Positions 28,893-37,472 of a stretch of DNA of 64,000 bases are shown here, one piece after another. The stretch comes from Arthrobacter alpinus (lineage in GTDB: Bacteria; Actinomycetota; Actinomycetes; Actinomycetales; Micrococcaceae). The notes under the pieces are model-generated. The model searched no databases and had not been told where the DNA came from. It worked only from the letters and a program-made list of their open reading frames with translations. A program made the translations under genes and the position numbers. Location: NCBI RefSeq assembly GCF_900105965.1, contig NZ_FNTV01000001.1, positions 1,860,001 through 1,924,000 of the forward strand, read 5' to 3'. Numbering within the stretch: position 1 is the stretch's first letter; every line of letters begins with the position of its first letter.

Positions 28893-30473
28893 TTACTTGG
28901 CTGCACCGTTGTTGGTCTTGAGCTCACGGTTCGAGGGGATGTCCGCCCAGCCGCCGAGTCCCAGGTTGCCGTAGGAGCGGTCCACGGTAGCCGAGGCGCC
29001 CTCAATGTCCAGACGAACTGTGGGGCCGAGGGTACCGCCACGCACGAAGTTGTCCTTGGTTCCGATGGTGTCGATGAACGACTGCACCAGACCGTTAGGC
29101 ATCACGTAGTGCGAGTATGCCTGGAACTGTCCCGGGTGCTGGTTGTAGTCCGGAGCAAATGGCGTACCGGAGGCAAAGTTCAGGTTGGTGGGGCTACCCA
29201 GAGCGAGGCCCGAACCACGGTTCAACGGCTGGTAGTCGCTGCGGATGCCGTCACCAACAAAGCCGTACACGCCTTCCGGGCCGTCGATGCCGGCGGCGAA
29301 GGTCGAACGGTGGCTGATGGTGAACAGGTAGTACTTGCCGTCCTTCATGTAGATCTGCGGACGCTCGGTCTGGTCGGTGACGCAATTAGCCGACAAGATC
29401 GGAGGCAGGAACTCCCACTTCGTCAGTTCCTTGTTGGTTGCACGGGCCAGGCCTACGTTACCGATCTGGTAAGTTGCACCGGATTTGTTGACCTCGGCGA
29501 CGGTTTCGCCGTTGGTCTCGCCCTCGCGGTAGCCGAGGTCTTCGGCGGTGCACTGGGCTTCGTCACGCTTCTGAGCGGTGTTGCCTTCGAAAACCATGTA
29601 GGTCTCGCCCGGGTGGGCCGGATCTTCAAAGGTGAACGGGTCACGGAAGTTGAAGAACTGGTTCTGCTCAGCGTTCTGATAGAGCTTGCCGTCCGCCTGC
29701 AACAGGTCGGTGACCTTGTTGAAGCCGGTGAACTTCACACCATTTTTATTGGCATGTACGTGCCCTACACTCAGTGCGATGCGCGGGTCATAGGCCTTGA
29801 TGTCGTTGCCAGCTGCGTCGCGGTAGAACGCAACGTCGGTGAAGAACAACTTGACTTCGCCGTTTTTGGTGACGCGCGCCGAACCTGACCACTGGGTCTG
29901 GTGGCTGAAGGACTGATCCTCAAAGATCTTGCCTGTGACGCCTTCATCGAAGACCTCACCGCCGTAGGTCCAGCCGCCGTTTTCAGGACGCTGATCGGCA
30001 GGCACACCTGCGGCACGGTAGAAGTAGCCGATGCGCGCATACTGGTGACGCTCATCGAAACCCAACTTGCGATCGGCAACCAGCGAGAAGATGATCTCCT
30101 GGCCACTGACGCTGTACTGGTTGGCGTTCTCGTCGACCAGTGGCCAGGTATCCCAGACCCAGACCTTTTCGTTGCTCATGTCAGGGAAATCCTGGGAAAC
30201 CGTCGGCATGGTGAACTCCTCGGGCATGGAGTTCTCACGCGAGCCGGCCGTCGGGTCGGACATGGCCTTTATCTGCTTTGCGTCGGCGCGAGTCCACCGT
30301 GCGGTGAAGTCATCGGTGGGGCTGTATGCCTCTTGAGTGTGTTGAGTTGGTGCCGGGAAGCCTGGCGCAACGTCTGTTGTAGCTAGTGCTGGTCCAGCGA
30401 CCAGGGTGGCAGTGAGTGCCCCCAAGCCTAATACGGCGACCAGCCGGCCGGTCTTGCTGCGTGTCTTATTCAC
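28893..30473 (-). CDS. sacB: Levansucrase (GH68), secreted
   Basis: Transfers fructosyl from sucrose to growing levan, outside the cell. The 526-residue protein has a signal peptide (KTRSKTGRLVAVLGLGALTATLVAGPALA) and the GH68 triad: nucleophile D108 in VWDTWPL, transition-state D278 in FRDPF, and acid/base E370 in TERPQ. GTG at 30473 puts the signal peptide at the N-terminus; an upstream in-frame start at 30509 is less likely. It is divergent from a GH32 levanase, and two LacI-type palindromes lie between them. Inulosucrase activity is an alternative product outcome of the same family. Confidence 0.93.
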   Translation of the reverse strand: MNKTRSKTGRLVAVLGLGALTATLVAGPALATTDVAPGFPAPTQHTQEAYSPTDDFTARWTRADAKQIKAMSDPTAGSRENSMPEEFTMPTVSQDFPDMSNEKVWVWDTWPLVDENANQYSVSGQEIIFSLVADRKLGFDERHQYARIGYFYRAAGVPADQRPENGGWTYGGEVFDEGVTGKIFEDQSFSHQTQWSGSARVTKNGEVKLFFTDVAFYRDAAGNDIKAYDPRIALSVGHVHANKNGVKFTGFNKVTDLLQADGKLYQNAEQNQFFNFRDPFTFEDPAHPGETYMVFEGNTAQKRDEAQCTAEDLGYREGETNGETVAEVNKSGATYQIGNVGLARATNKELTKWEFLPPILSANCVTDQTERPQIYMKDGKYYLFTISHRSTFAAGIDGPEGVYGFVGDGIRSDYQPLNRGSGLALGSPTNLNFASGTPFAPDYNQHPGQFQAYSHYVMPNGLVQSFIDTIGTKDNFVRGGTLGPTVRLDIEGASATVDRSYGNLGLGGWADIPSNRELKTNNGAAK

Positions 30474-30578
30474 GATCGTTTGCCTTTGGTTCTCTGAGGA
30501 ATCGGACAATCGCTCGAACAGAGACGCACATTCTCTCCACAGCCAAAACTAAGCATATTCACAGGAAAAGTCAATCCA

Positions 30579-30594
30579 TCCAAAACGTTTTGGA
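30579..30594. promoter_or_regulatory. LacI-family operator 1 of the fructan locus
   Basis: Perfect 16-bp palindrome TCCAAAACGTTTTGGA with the central CG typical of LacI/GalR operators. It lies between the divergent levansucrase and levanase genes, 106 bases from the sacB start. The adjacent lacI-type gene (32390-33424) is the likely binder. Confidence 0.75.
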
Positions 30595-30613
30595 AACGTA
30601 TGTCACATTTGTT

Positions 30614-30629
30614 GGCAAAACGTTTTGGA
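30614..30629. promoter_or_regulatory. LacI-family operator 2 of the fructan locus
   Basis: Second copy with core CAAAACGTTTTG (30616-30627) extended by GG on the right, centre 35 bases from operator 1. The near-integral helical spacing would allow two dimers on one DNA face or a loop controlling both divergent promoters. Confidence 0.7.
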
Positions 30630-30754
30630 TGTCAGTTACGGTTGTTTCTGGTCACTCGAAGTGATGCACATTCTCTCCCCCACATTTTTTGCGACGAAGC
30701 AGAGGTTCTGCCGTCCGCCGGTGGAGTTTCTGCACTCATCCTTTCGAAAGACCA

Positions 30755-32383
30755 ATGCCGATTTCAAGACGCCGTTTCCCCTTGTCCTTCTTCGCTATCG
30801 CCATGATCTGTGTTTTGGTTCTCGGCGCGATCACAACCTTGGTGCTCATGCGGACCGCGGAAGAAACGCCCGGATCCGCGAACCAGTCCCCCACCACGGA
30901 CACCGAAAAATTTCAGCGCCCGCACGACTGGTCGCAATATCGTCCTGCGACTCACTTGACCCCGGCCCAAAACTGGATGAACGATCCACAGCGGCCGTTT
31001 TTCCTCAACGGCCTTTGGCACTTTTACTACCTCTACAACGCCGACTACCCGGATGGAAACGGCACCGCCTGGTATCACGTCACCTCAACCGACCTGGTCC
31101 ATTGGAACGACGAAGGCGTCGCCATCGAGAAGTACACCAATGACCTTGGCGACATCTGGACCGGAAGCGCGGTGGTTGACACCCAGAACACCGCCGGTTT
31201 TGGCAAGGATGCCGTCATTTCCTTGGTCACCCAGCAAGTTGATGGAGTGCAACGCCAGTCCCTGTTCTACTCCACTGACGGTGGCTACTCGTTCACTTCC
31301 TACGAAGGAAACCCGATCATGGACAACCCCGGAGCAGAAGCCTGGCGCGATCCGAAAATTGTCTGGGACAAAGAACGATCTCAGTGGCTCATGCTGTTGG
31401 CCGAGGGCAACAAGATTGGCTTTTACACATCGCCAAATTTGAAGACTTGGACATATCAGTCAGGATTCGAGCGTAATGACCTTGGTGTCATTGAATGCCC
31501 CGACTTGTTCGAGATGGCAGTGGATGGCGACCCTGAGCGCACGACCTGGGTGCTGGGAATCAGTGCCAACGGTGAAAGCACCGGCCGTACCACCGGCTAC
31601 ACCTACTGGACCGGCTCATGGGACGGAAAGAGCTTTGTCCCAGATCAAGAAGACCCCCGCTGGCTTGATGCCGGATCTGATTTCTATGCGGCCGTCACCT
31701 GGGATGACCCGAACGCGGAAAATCCTCTCGCACAGCGCTATGCGATCGGCTGGATGAACAACTGGGCGTATGCCGGAGCACTGCCAAAAGAAGACTGGTC
31801 CGGTGGCAACATGTCCACCGTGCGCCAGCTGACGTTGCGCACTGTTGATGGGCACCCGCAGCTGAATTCACAACCGATCGACGCCGTCGCCAAGCTCGAA
31901 GGTAAGCCAGAACAGACCGATGCCCAGAAGATTCAGCAGAACAATTCCGTCAGCCTGCCGAAACCGACCACGGATGCCTATCGGTTCCGCCTGACCGTGG
32001 CACCGGATGCGGGGCATCCTGCCAAGGAAGCACGCGTGAAGTTGGAAGACGTCGATGGATCGTTCGTCACGCTCAACTACAACTTCCATGACCAGACGTT
32101 GTCCCTGTCCCGCGATTCCGACAAGATCGCCGCCGATATGCCAGAAGCATACCGCCAGATCCGTAGCGAAAAGGTTCCGCTACGTGATGGCGAGTTCAGC
32201 CTGGATGTGGTTGTTGATACGACTTCGGTGGAGCTCTTTGCCCAAGACGGCGAGGCCTCACTGAGTTCGATATCCATCCTGTCGCCGGGACACCATAAGC
32301 TCAGTGTCGAATCGCTTGGTGGCGATACCCAGCTACGGCAGGCCAGCCTCAATCCGCTGGCCGTGGCCGCCCCTACCCGCTAG
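30755..32383 (+). CDS. GH32 glycoside hydrolase (levanase / beta-fructofuranosidase), membrane-anchored or secreted
   Basis: Hydrolyses fructan or sucrose beta-fructosyl bonds. The 542-residue protein has an N-terminal hydrophobic anchor or signal (FFAIAMICVLVLGAITTLVLM), then the GH32 triad: nucleophile D77 in WMNDPQ, RDP at 198-200 (AWRDPKIV), and acid/base E247 in IECPD. The C-terminal beta-sandwich (SVELFAQDGEASLSSISILSP) is typical. No clear signal-cleavage site is visible, so it may stay tethered. ATG at 30755 has GAAAG upstream. Divergent from levansucrase and convergent with the LacI gene 6 bases away: together they make and reuse levan. Exo-inulinase is an alternative specificity. 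Confidence 0.92.
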   Translation: MPISRRRFPLSFFAIAMICVLVLGAITTLVLMRTAEETPGSANQSPTTDTEKFQRPHDWSQYRPATHLTPAQNWMNDPQRPFFLNGLWHFYYLYNADYPDGNGTAWYHVTSTDLVHWNDEGVAIEKYTNDLGDIWTGSAVVDTQNTAGFGKDAVISLVTQQVDGVQRQSLFYSTDGGYSFTSYEGNPIMDNPGAEAWRDPKIVWDKERSQWLMLLAEGNKIGFYTSPNLKTWTYQSGFERNDLGVIECPDLFEMAVDGDPERTTWVLGISANGESTGRTTGYTYWTGSWDGKSFVPDQEDPRWLDAGSDFYAAVTWDDPNAENPLAQRYAIGWMNNWAYAGALPKEDWSGGNMSTVRQLTLRTVDGHPQLNSQPIDAVAKLEGKPEQTDAQKIQQNNSVSLPKPTTDAYRFRLTVAPDAGHPAKEARVKLEDVDGSFVTLNYNFHDQTLSLSRDSDKIAADMPEAYRQIRSEKVPLRDGEFSLDVVVDTTSVELFAQDGEASLSSISILSPGHHKLSVESLGGDTQLRQASLNPLAVAAPTR

Positions 32384-32389
32384 TAATTT

Positions 32390-33424
32390 TTAGCTGGAGG
32401 GTGGCGCAACCGAATAGCGCTGGATCAGGGTACAGGGAAGCTGCTTCTGAATGGCGCCCGCTTGCTCACCACCCACATGGTCAAAGAGCTGGGACACCGC
32501 CCAACGCCCCATTTCATAGTGGGGCAAGGCAATGGTGGTTAACATCGGCATCAGTGCACGTGAAATCAGTTGAAGATCATCCACACCAACAATCGAAACA
32601 TCATGCGGGATGGACAACCCAATTTCCTGGGCCGCTTGGTAGACGCCCATGGCCGCCTCATCGTTGAAGCAGAAAATGGCGGTGGGTCGGTTGGGCCGAT
32701 TCAACAGAAGACGCGCGGCAGCACGCCCACCGGCCGCGTCGCCACTGGTCGCCACGATCAGCGATTCATCAACAGCGATTCCGGCTTCCTTCAGCCCCTG
32801 ACGATAGCCGCGCTCACGGCCCACGGACGCTGGCACGGATTCGGGAACAGTAGTGAAACCAATCCGGCGATGTCCAAAGCTTGCCAGGTGCCGGATCGCA
32901 TCAAGACCGATCCCCACGTCATCCGGAACGATCGAGGAGAAACGCGGATCGGAACTTGAGGCATTGGCCAACACCACGGAGACGCCGTCCAGCTCCGGCG
33001 GCACAATGACCTCCTGGTGGTACATGCGTGCGTAGACCACCCCATCAACCCGATGATTCCTCAGTGTCCGGATGCCCATCTGTTCCCGCTCGAGGATGGC
33101 ATGTGAGTCAAGAACCATGAGGACACTCTGGTGTTCGACGGCGGCATCCTGCGCTCCACTAATCATGAGACCGGCATACGGAGTCACCGCAATGGTGTCG
33201 CTAAGCAACCCAATCGTGTAGGTGCGTGCGCTTCGCAGACCTCGTGCTCGCGGGTCGGGAGAATAGCCCAAACGCTCGGCGGCATCCAATACTCGTGCCC
33301 GGGTGTCAGCATTGATCGCGCGAGCCCCGCTCAGCGCATGGGACACAGTCGTGGGCGAAACGCCGACTGCCGCCGCAACGTCTCGAATGCCAACTCGGGC
33401 GGTTGCTCCGACATTATTGTCCAT
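32390..33424 (-). CDS. LacI family transcriptional regulator (fructan/sucrose utilisation)
   Basis: A protein of 344 residues. N-terminal helix-turn-helix and hinge: VGIRDVAAAVGVSPTTVSHALSGARAINADTRARVLDAAERLGYSPDPRARGLR. Then a periplasmic-binding-protein-like effector domain (TIGLLSDTIAVTPYAGLMISGAQDAA, DGVVYARMY, RRIGFTTVPESVPASVGRERGYRQGL, PTAIFCFNDEAAMGVYQAAQEIGLSIPHDVSIVGVDDL). LacI proteins bind palindromes with a central CG, and two such sites lie in the nearby levansucrase-levanase divergent promoter. The effector is probably a fructose-containing sugar (inference). No equal palindrome is visible at its own promoter. Confidence 0.92.
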   Translation of the reverse strand: MDNNVGATARVGIRDVAAAVGVSPTTVSHALSGARAINADTRARVLDAAERLGYSPDPRARGLRSARTYTIGLLSDTIAVTPYAGLMISGAQDAAVEHQSVLMVLDSHAILEREQMGIRTLRNHRVDGVVYARMYHQEVIVPPELDGVSVVLANASSSDPRFSSIVPDDVGIGLDAIRHLASFGHRRIGFTTVPESVPASVGRERGYRQGLKEAGIAVDESLIVATSGDAAGGRAAARLLLNRPNRPTAIFCFNDEAAMGVYQAAQEIGLSIPHDVSIVGVDDLQLISRALMPMLTTIALPHYEMGRWAVSQLFDHVGGEQAGAIQKQLPCTLIQRYSVAPPSS

Positions 33425-33503
33425 AATTCATTATATTCAGCTGCGTTGCCCATTCATGGCATCTCGACCGCACGTGACCATCTACTGGCAAGTGCCACCT
33501 GGA

Positions 33504-34832
33504 TCAACCGAAAATATTGACTGGCTTGACGATGTCCGCATAAATCAACAGCGCGCCCATGCCCATCATGACAACGGCCACCACATAGGTCACCGGCAAT
33601 AATTTGGCAATGTCGAAGGGACCCGGATCGCGGCGCTTGAACATCTTGGCCACACGGCGACGCGCGCCTTCATACAGCGCACCCAGAACGTGTCCGCCGT
33701 CGAGCGGGAGCAGCGGAATCAGGTTGAAGACGAACAGCGCCAGGTTCACGCCGGCCAACAAACCGATCAAGGTTGCCGCCCGCGAACTGATGGGGATCTC
33801 TTCCATGGCGGCCACCTCGCCGGCCACCCGGCCCACGCCCACCACGGAGATGGGCCCGTTGGGATCACGCGGTTCGGAGCTAAATGCCGCCTTGGCCACG
33901 CCGACGAGTTTTTGCGGCAATTGGAAGACCACCCCGCCGATCTGGGCCACGTTGTGCCCCACGGCGGGCAGCACGGCCGACGCCGGTTCCCTCACCATGG
34001 CGGCAGTGGGCCCGACCCCGAGGAAGCCAGCCTGGACGGTGACGGCTTTTCCGGCAGCATCAACCTCGGCGATTCCGTTTGAATCGATAACGGGCCTGGC
34101 TGTGAGGACGGGGGTGATCGTGGTGGTGACGGTCTCACCGCCGCGCTCGTAAACCAGCGGAACACTCTTCCCGGCGGAGGCGCGGACCTTTTCGGTGAAG
34201 GCCGCCCACTCGGTGACCGGTACGCCGTCGAACGAGGTAATGGTGTCCCCGGGCTTCAGTCCAGCCGCAGCCGCCGGAGTTGGGGTGCAATTCGTCAGGT
34301 CGGTCGGCACAGGTTCGCCATAAGCGACCTGGCAGGCATTGACCTCGGACAGCGTTGTGGTGGCCTGCGCGGAACCAAAACCCATGAGGAGGACGCCTGT
34401 CAGAACCACACCAATGAGCAGGTTCATGAACGGCCCGCCCAGCATGATGATGATCTTTTTCCAGACCGGCAGCTTATAGAAAACTCGCTTGGAGTCCTCG
34501 GGACCCACCTCTTCGTGGGCAACACTGCGGGCCTCTGTTGCGAGAGTCTGGAACATGCCCGTGCTGGAGGGCCGGACGCTGCCATCGGAGGCGTTCGGCG
34601 GATACATGCCGATCATCGCTACATAGCCGCCGGCAGGGATGGCTTTGAAGCCATACTCTGTTTCGCCCTTTTTGCGAGACCACAGCGTTGGTCCGAAGCC
34701 GATCATGTAGCGCGTCACGCGGACGTTGAAGAGCTTCGCCGGCAGCAGATGGCCTACCTCATGCAAGGCGATGGACACGGCGATGCCAATGGCCACGAAG
34801 GCCACTCCGCCGATGAAAAGCAGTACAGTCAC
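33504..34832 (-). CDS. rseP: RIP metalloprotease RseP (site-2 protease)
   Basis: An intramembrane zinc protease that cuts anti-sigma factors and other single-pass proteins. The 442-residue protein has the zinc motif HEVGH at residues 24-28 in the first helix, a PDZ domain (AAGLKPGDTITSFDGVPVTEWAAF), and the second active-site motif LLPLDGGHVLGAL near the C-terminus. This is the RseP/Rip1 pattern of actinobacteria. It starts 28 bases after the dxr stop, the normal dxr-rseP order. Start ATG at 34832; the Met is followed at once by hydrophobic TVLLFIGGVAFVAIGIAV. Confidence 0.95.
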   Translation of the reverse strand: MTVLLFIGGVAFVAIGIAVSIALHEVGHLLPAKLFNVRVTRYMIGFGPTLWSRKKGETEYGFKAIPAGGYVAMIGMYPPNASDGSVRPSSTGMFQTLATEARSVAHEEVGPEDSKRVFYKLPVWKKIIIMLGGPFMNLLIGVVLTGVLLMGFGSAQATTTLSEVNACQVAYGEPVPTDLTNCTPTPAAAAGLKPGDTITSFDGVPVTEWAAFTEKVRASAGKSVPLVYERGGETVTTTITPVLTARPVIDSNGIAEVDAAGKAVTVQAGFLGVGPTAAMVREPASAVLPAVGHNVAQIGGVVFQLPQKLVGVAKAAFSSEPRDPNGPISVVGVGRVAGEVAAMEEIPISSRAATLIGLLAGVNLALFVFNLIPLLPLDGGHVLGALYEGARRRVAKMFKRRDPGPFDIAKLLPVTYVVAVVMMGMGALLIYADIVKPVNIFG

Positions 34833-34859
34833 AATTTACTTTCTGGTTTCGCAAACATC

Positions 34860-36073
34860 TCAGCCCTTGGCGGTCAACAGCTCGTTGGCCCGTGCCCGCG
34901 CCCACATCTCAGCTTCCAGCACGGTCTCGAGCGTAAGCTGCGAACCTGGTGTGTGTTCACTGAGAACTTGCGCAATGGTGTCCACAATATCCAAGAAGCC
35001 TATCCGCCCGGCATGGAAGGCATGGACTGCTTCCTCATTGGCCGCGTTGTAAACAGCGGGGCAGGTACTCCCCCGCCGCGCCGCATCCTTGGCCAGTTCG
35101 ACAGCGGGAAAGGCCACGTTGTCCAACGGCTCAAACGTCCAGGTGGCGGCCTTGGTCCAATCGCACGGCTGCGCAGCGCCGGGAACCCGTTCCGGCCACC
35201 CTAGGCCCAGAGCAATCGGAAGGCGCATATCCGGCGGCGAGGCCTGCGCCAAGGTGGATCCGTCAGTGAACTGCACCATCGAGTGGACCACCGATTGCGG
35301 GTGGACCACGGCTTCGATTCGGTCCAAGGGGACGTCGAAAAGGAGGTGGGCCTCAATGACTTCCAGCCCCTTGTTAACCAAGGTTGCTGAGTTGGTGGTG
35401 ACCATGGGGCCCATATCCCAGGTGGGGTGCTTGAGCGCCTGTTCCGGGGTGACGTTGGCCAGTTCCTCACGTGTGCGTCCCCGGAACGGGCCGCCGGATG
35501 CCGTCACAATCAGCTTGTCCACCTCGGCCGCGGTGCCGGAGCGCAGAGCCTGTGCCAGGGCGGAGTGCTCGGAGTCAACCGGCACCAGCTGTCCCGGTGA
35601 AGCAGCATTCTTGACGAGGGCGCCGCCAACGATGAGAGATTCTTTGTTGGCCAGCGCCAAGATGGCAGTGGTGCCCAGCGCGGCAAGTGTGGGCGCCAGG
35701 CCAATGGATCCGGTGATTCCGTTAAGGACAACGTCGGCGCCCTCGGAGGTTCCCGCCCCCATGCAGCGATTATGGTCGAGGCGTCCGGGCCGGAGAAGAT
35801 TTCCGGTGCGAAGCCTGCCAAGCCGGCTGCGGCGGCATGTGAGTCAATGAGCGAACGCAAGGTTCCGGCGTCGTCAGCGGCAGTACCAACAGCCAAAACC
35901 TGCAGCTGGACGGCTTGCCGGGCCAGCAGGTCCAGGTTTCCGCCACCAGCGCTGAGAGCCGTCACGGTGAAGCGTGGACCGCCGTCTTCCAGCGTGGCAT
36001 GGTCGACGACGTCAATCGCCTGTGTGCCGATGGAACCTGTTGAGCCTAGGATGATCACTTTACGATTCGCCAT
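34860..36073 (-). CDS. dxr: 1-deoxy-D-xylulose 5-phosphate reductoisomerase, split by an apparent frameshift
   Basis: Converts DXP to MEP, the committed step of the MEP pathway. From 36073 the frame reads [23 protein letters not shown] (NADPH-binding motif) to about 35755, then goes out of frame; the next frame carries [48 protein letters not shown] and [11 protein letters not shown], ending at 34860. The span is 1214 bases, one short of a multiple of three, and one extra base near the G-run at 35756-35760 would join both parts into a 404-residue enzyme. Since rseP and ispG are intact and the enzyme is normally essential, a sequencing error in the homopolymer is more likely than loss. Confidence 0.88.
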
Positions 36074-36115
36074 GACTCCAAGTATTCCGCACTTGCGGCC
36101 CGGACCCCTACCCCG

Positions 36116-36613
36116 TCACCAGAGCCCACGCTCGTTGAAGGCTTCGCGGATGCTGCCGATGGCGCTGAGCAGCTGGTCTTGCTGGTCAACGCTGATGGGA
36201 TCAAAAATTGTCTCGCGAACCATCTCTACGTGGCCTGGCGCAGCGCCGCGGATCGTGGCCCAGCCATCCTCGGTGAGCGAAATTTCCTGACCCCGACCGT
36301 CAGCGCTGGCGGCACACCGGCCGATAAACCCTCGCGCTTCCATGCGTCGCAGCAGGTGCGAAACCCGCGACCGTTCCCATTGCAGCTGAGCAGCCAGGTC
36401 GCTGGAACGCACACCCTCCGGGGACGCCTCGGAGACTGCTGCCAGAACTGAATATTCAACGCCGGAGACATCTGAATCCTGACTCAGCTGCCGGTCGATT
36501 GCACGGGGAAGCCCATTGGTGAACTCGACCAGCGCCAGCCACAACTGGCGCTCCTTGGGTGTGAGCCATCGCGGCTCCGCACGTTCAGCTGCGGTGGGTT
36601 CGAGCGTATTCAT
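36116..36613 (-). CDS. MarR family transcriptional regulator
   Basis: A winged-helix regulator of 165 residues: VEYSVLAAVSEASPEGVRSSDLAAQLQWERSRVSHLLRRMEARGFIGR forms the helix-turn-helix, followed by the wing ASADGRGQEISLTEDGWATI. MarR repressors often respond to phenolics or oxidants. It is divergent from an NADPH-dependent FMN reductase gene; the 130-base spacer holds two similar 18-bp imperfect palindromes, so it probably represses both genes. This pair is separate from the dxr-rseP unit although on the same strand. Confidence 0.92.
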   Translation of the reverse strand: MNTLEPTAAERAEPRWLTPKERQLWLALVEFTNGLPRAIDRQLSQDSDVSGVEYSVLAAVSEASPEGVRSSDLAAQLQWERSRVSHLLRRMEARGFIGRCAASADGRGQEISLTEDGWATIRGAAPGHVEMVRETIFDPISVDQQDQLLSAIGSIREAFNERGLW

Positions 36614-36638
36614 GGCTTCCTCGCGAACAAAAATTAAG

Positions 36639-36656
36639 TAGTTGACATATCAAGTA
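36639..36656. promoter_or_regulatory. Candidate MarR operator 1
   Basis: Imperfect palindrome TAGTTGACATATCAAGTA just upstream of the marR start. It shares TAGTTGACA with the second site 48 bases away and includes a possible TTGACA -35 element. Confidence 0.5.
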
Positions 36657-36686
36657 TGTCTGCATCATGATGGAAACATCAAGTTT

Positions 36687-36704
36687 TAGTTGACACGTCA
36701 TCTA
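36687..36704. promoter_or_regulatory. Candidate MarR operator 2
   Basis: Imperfect palindrome TAGTTGACACGTCATCTA, 40 bases upstream of the FMN reductase start, matching operator 1 in the left half-site. Two sites in a divergent promoter fit joint repression. Confidence 0.5.
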
Positions 36705-36743
36705 TTCAGGGTGGCGGGTTATCAACATCAAGGAGCAAAACGT

Positions 36744-37319
36744 ATGACTAAGATCGCTATCGTCACCGGTTCCACCCGCCCCGGCCGCAACAACCACGGC
36801 GTTGCCGAGTGGGTTTTGGCCCAGGCCCAGTTGCGCGGAGACGCCGACTACGAACTGGTAGACATTGCCGATTTCAACCTGCCAATCTTGGACGAGGCCT
36901 ACCCCGCCGCTTACCAGAACTACCAGAATGATCACACCAAGGTCTGGGCAGCGAAGATCGCCGAGTTCGACGGTTACGTGTTCATCACCGGCGAGTACAA
37001 CCACTCGGTCCAGCCGGCCCTGGCCAACGCACTGTCCTACCTGAACGCTGAGTTCAACAACAAGGCCGCCGGCATGGTTGGCTACGGCTCGGCTTTCGGT
37101 GCCCGCGCCATCGAGCACCTGCGCGGCATCCTGTCCGAACTTCAGGTTGCCCACGTTCAGAAGACGGGCCTGTTCTCCCTGTTCACCGACTTCGAGAACT
37201 TCTCCACGTTCAAGCCCACCGAGCAGCAGGCCGCCTCGCTTGCCCCGATGCTCGATCAGCTGGTCTCCTGGAGCCACGCCCTGAAGGCCGTGCGCGAAGA
37301 CTCACTGGCTGCCGTCTAA
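36744..37319 (+). CDS. NADPH-dependent FMN reductase (flavodoxin-like)
   Basis: A flavodoxin-like protein of 191 residues with the phosphate-binding motif KIAIVTGSTRPGRNNHGVAEW, the ADYELVDIADFNLPILDE strand, and YVFITGEYNHSVQPALANALSYL (the conserved EYN motif) followed by AGMVGYGSAFGARAIEHLRGIL. Such enzymes reduce flavins, quinones, azo compounds or chromate using NAD(P)H. ATG at 36744 has AAGGAG 9 bases upstream. Control by the divergent MarR protein is suggested by two palindromes, pointing to a redox or quinone stress role (inference). Confidence 0.92.
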   Translation: MTKIAIVTGSTRPGRNNHGVAEWVLAQAQLRGDADYELVDIADFNLPILDEAYPAAYQNYQNDHTKVWAAKIAEFDGYVFITGEYNHSVQPALANALSYLNAEFNNKAAGMVGYGSAFGARAIEHLRGILSELQVAHVQKTGLFSLFTDFENFSTFKPTEQQAASLAPMLDQLVSWSHALKAVREDSLAAV

Positions 37320-37343
37320 GTAGAAGCACCGCGCGTCAGATCC

Positions 37344-37468
37344 AACGCCGCATCACTCTCCGGCCGTTCTGACCAAACCCCGCATCATCTTTGGGGGTTT
37401 AACCCATTACGCTCTCGCAATGCATGCGGGAGCGTAATGGTTTAAACCCCGGAAAGTGATGCGGCGTT
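37344..37468. terminator. Nested hairpin between FMN reductase and CitE-like gene
   Basis: Outer 20-bp stem (37344-37363 with 37449-37468, one mismatch) and an inner long stem (about 37395-37419 with 37426-37450; CATTACGCTC and its complement) lie between two convergent genes. A large bidirectional terminator, or a non-coding palindromic element. Confidence 0.6.
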
Positions 37469-37472
37469 TGAG

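Noticed and set aside
30755..32383. Intracellular sucrose-6-phosphate hydrolase as identity of the GH32 protein
   Set aside because: It has an N-terminal hydrophobic anchor or signal and sits beside secreted levansucrase without PTS genes, so an external fructanase fits better.
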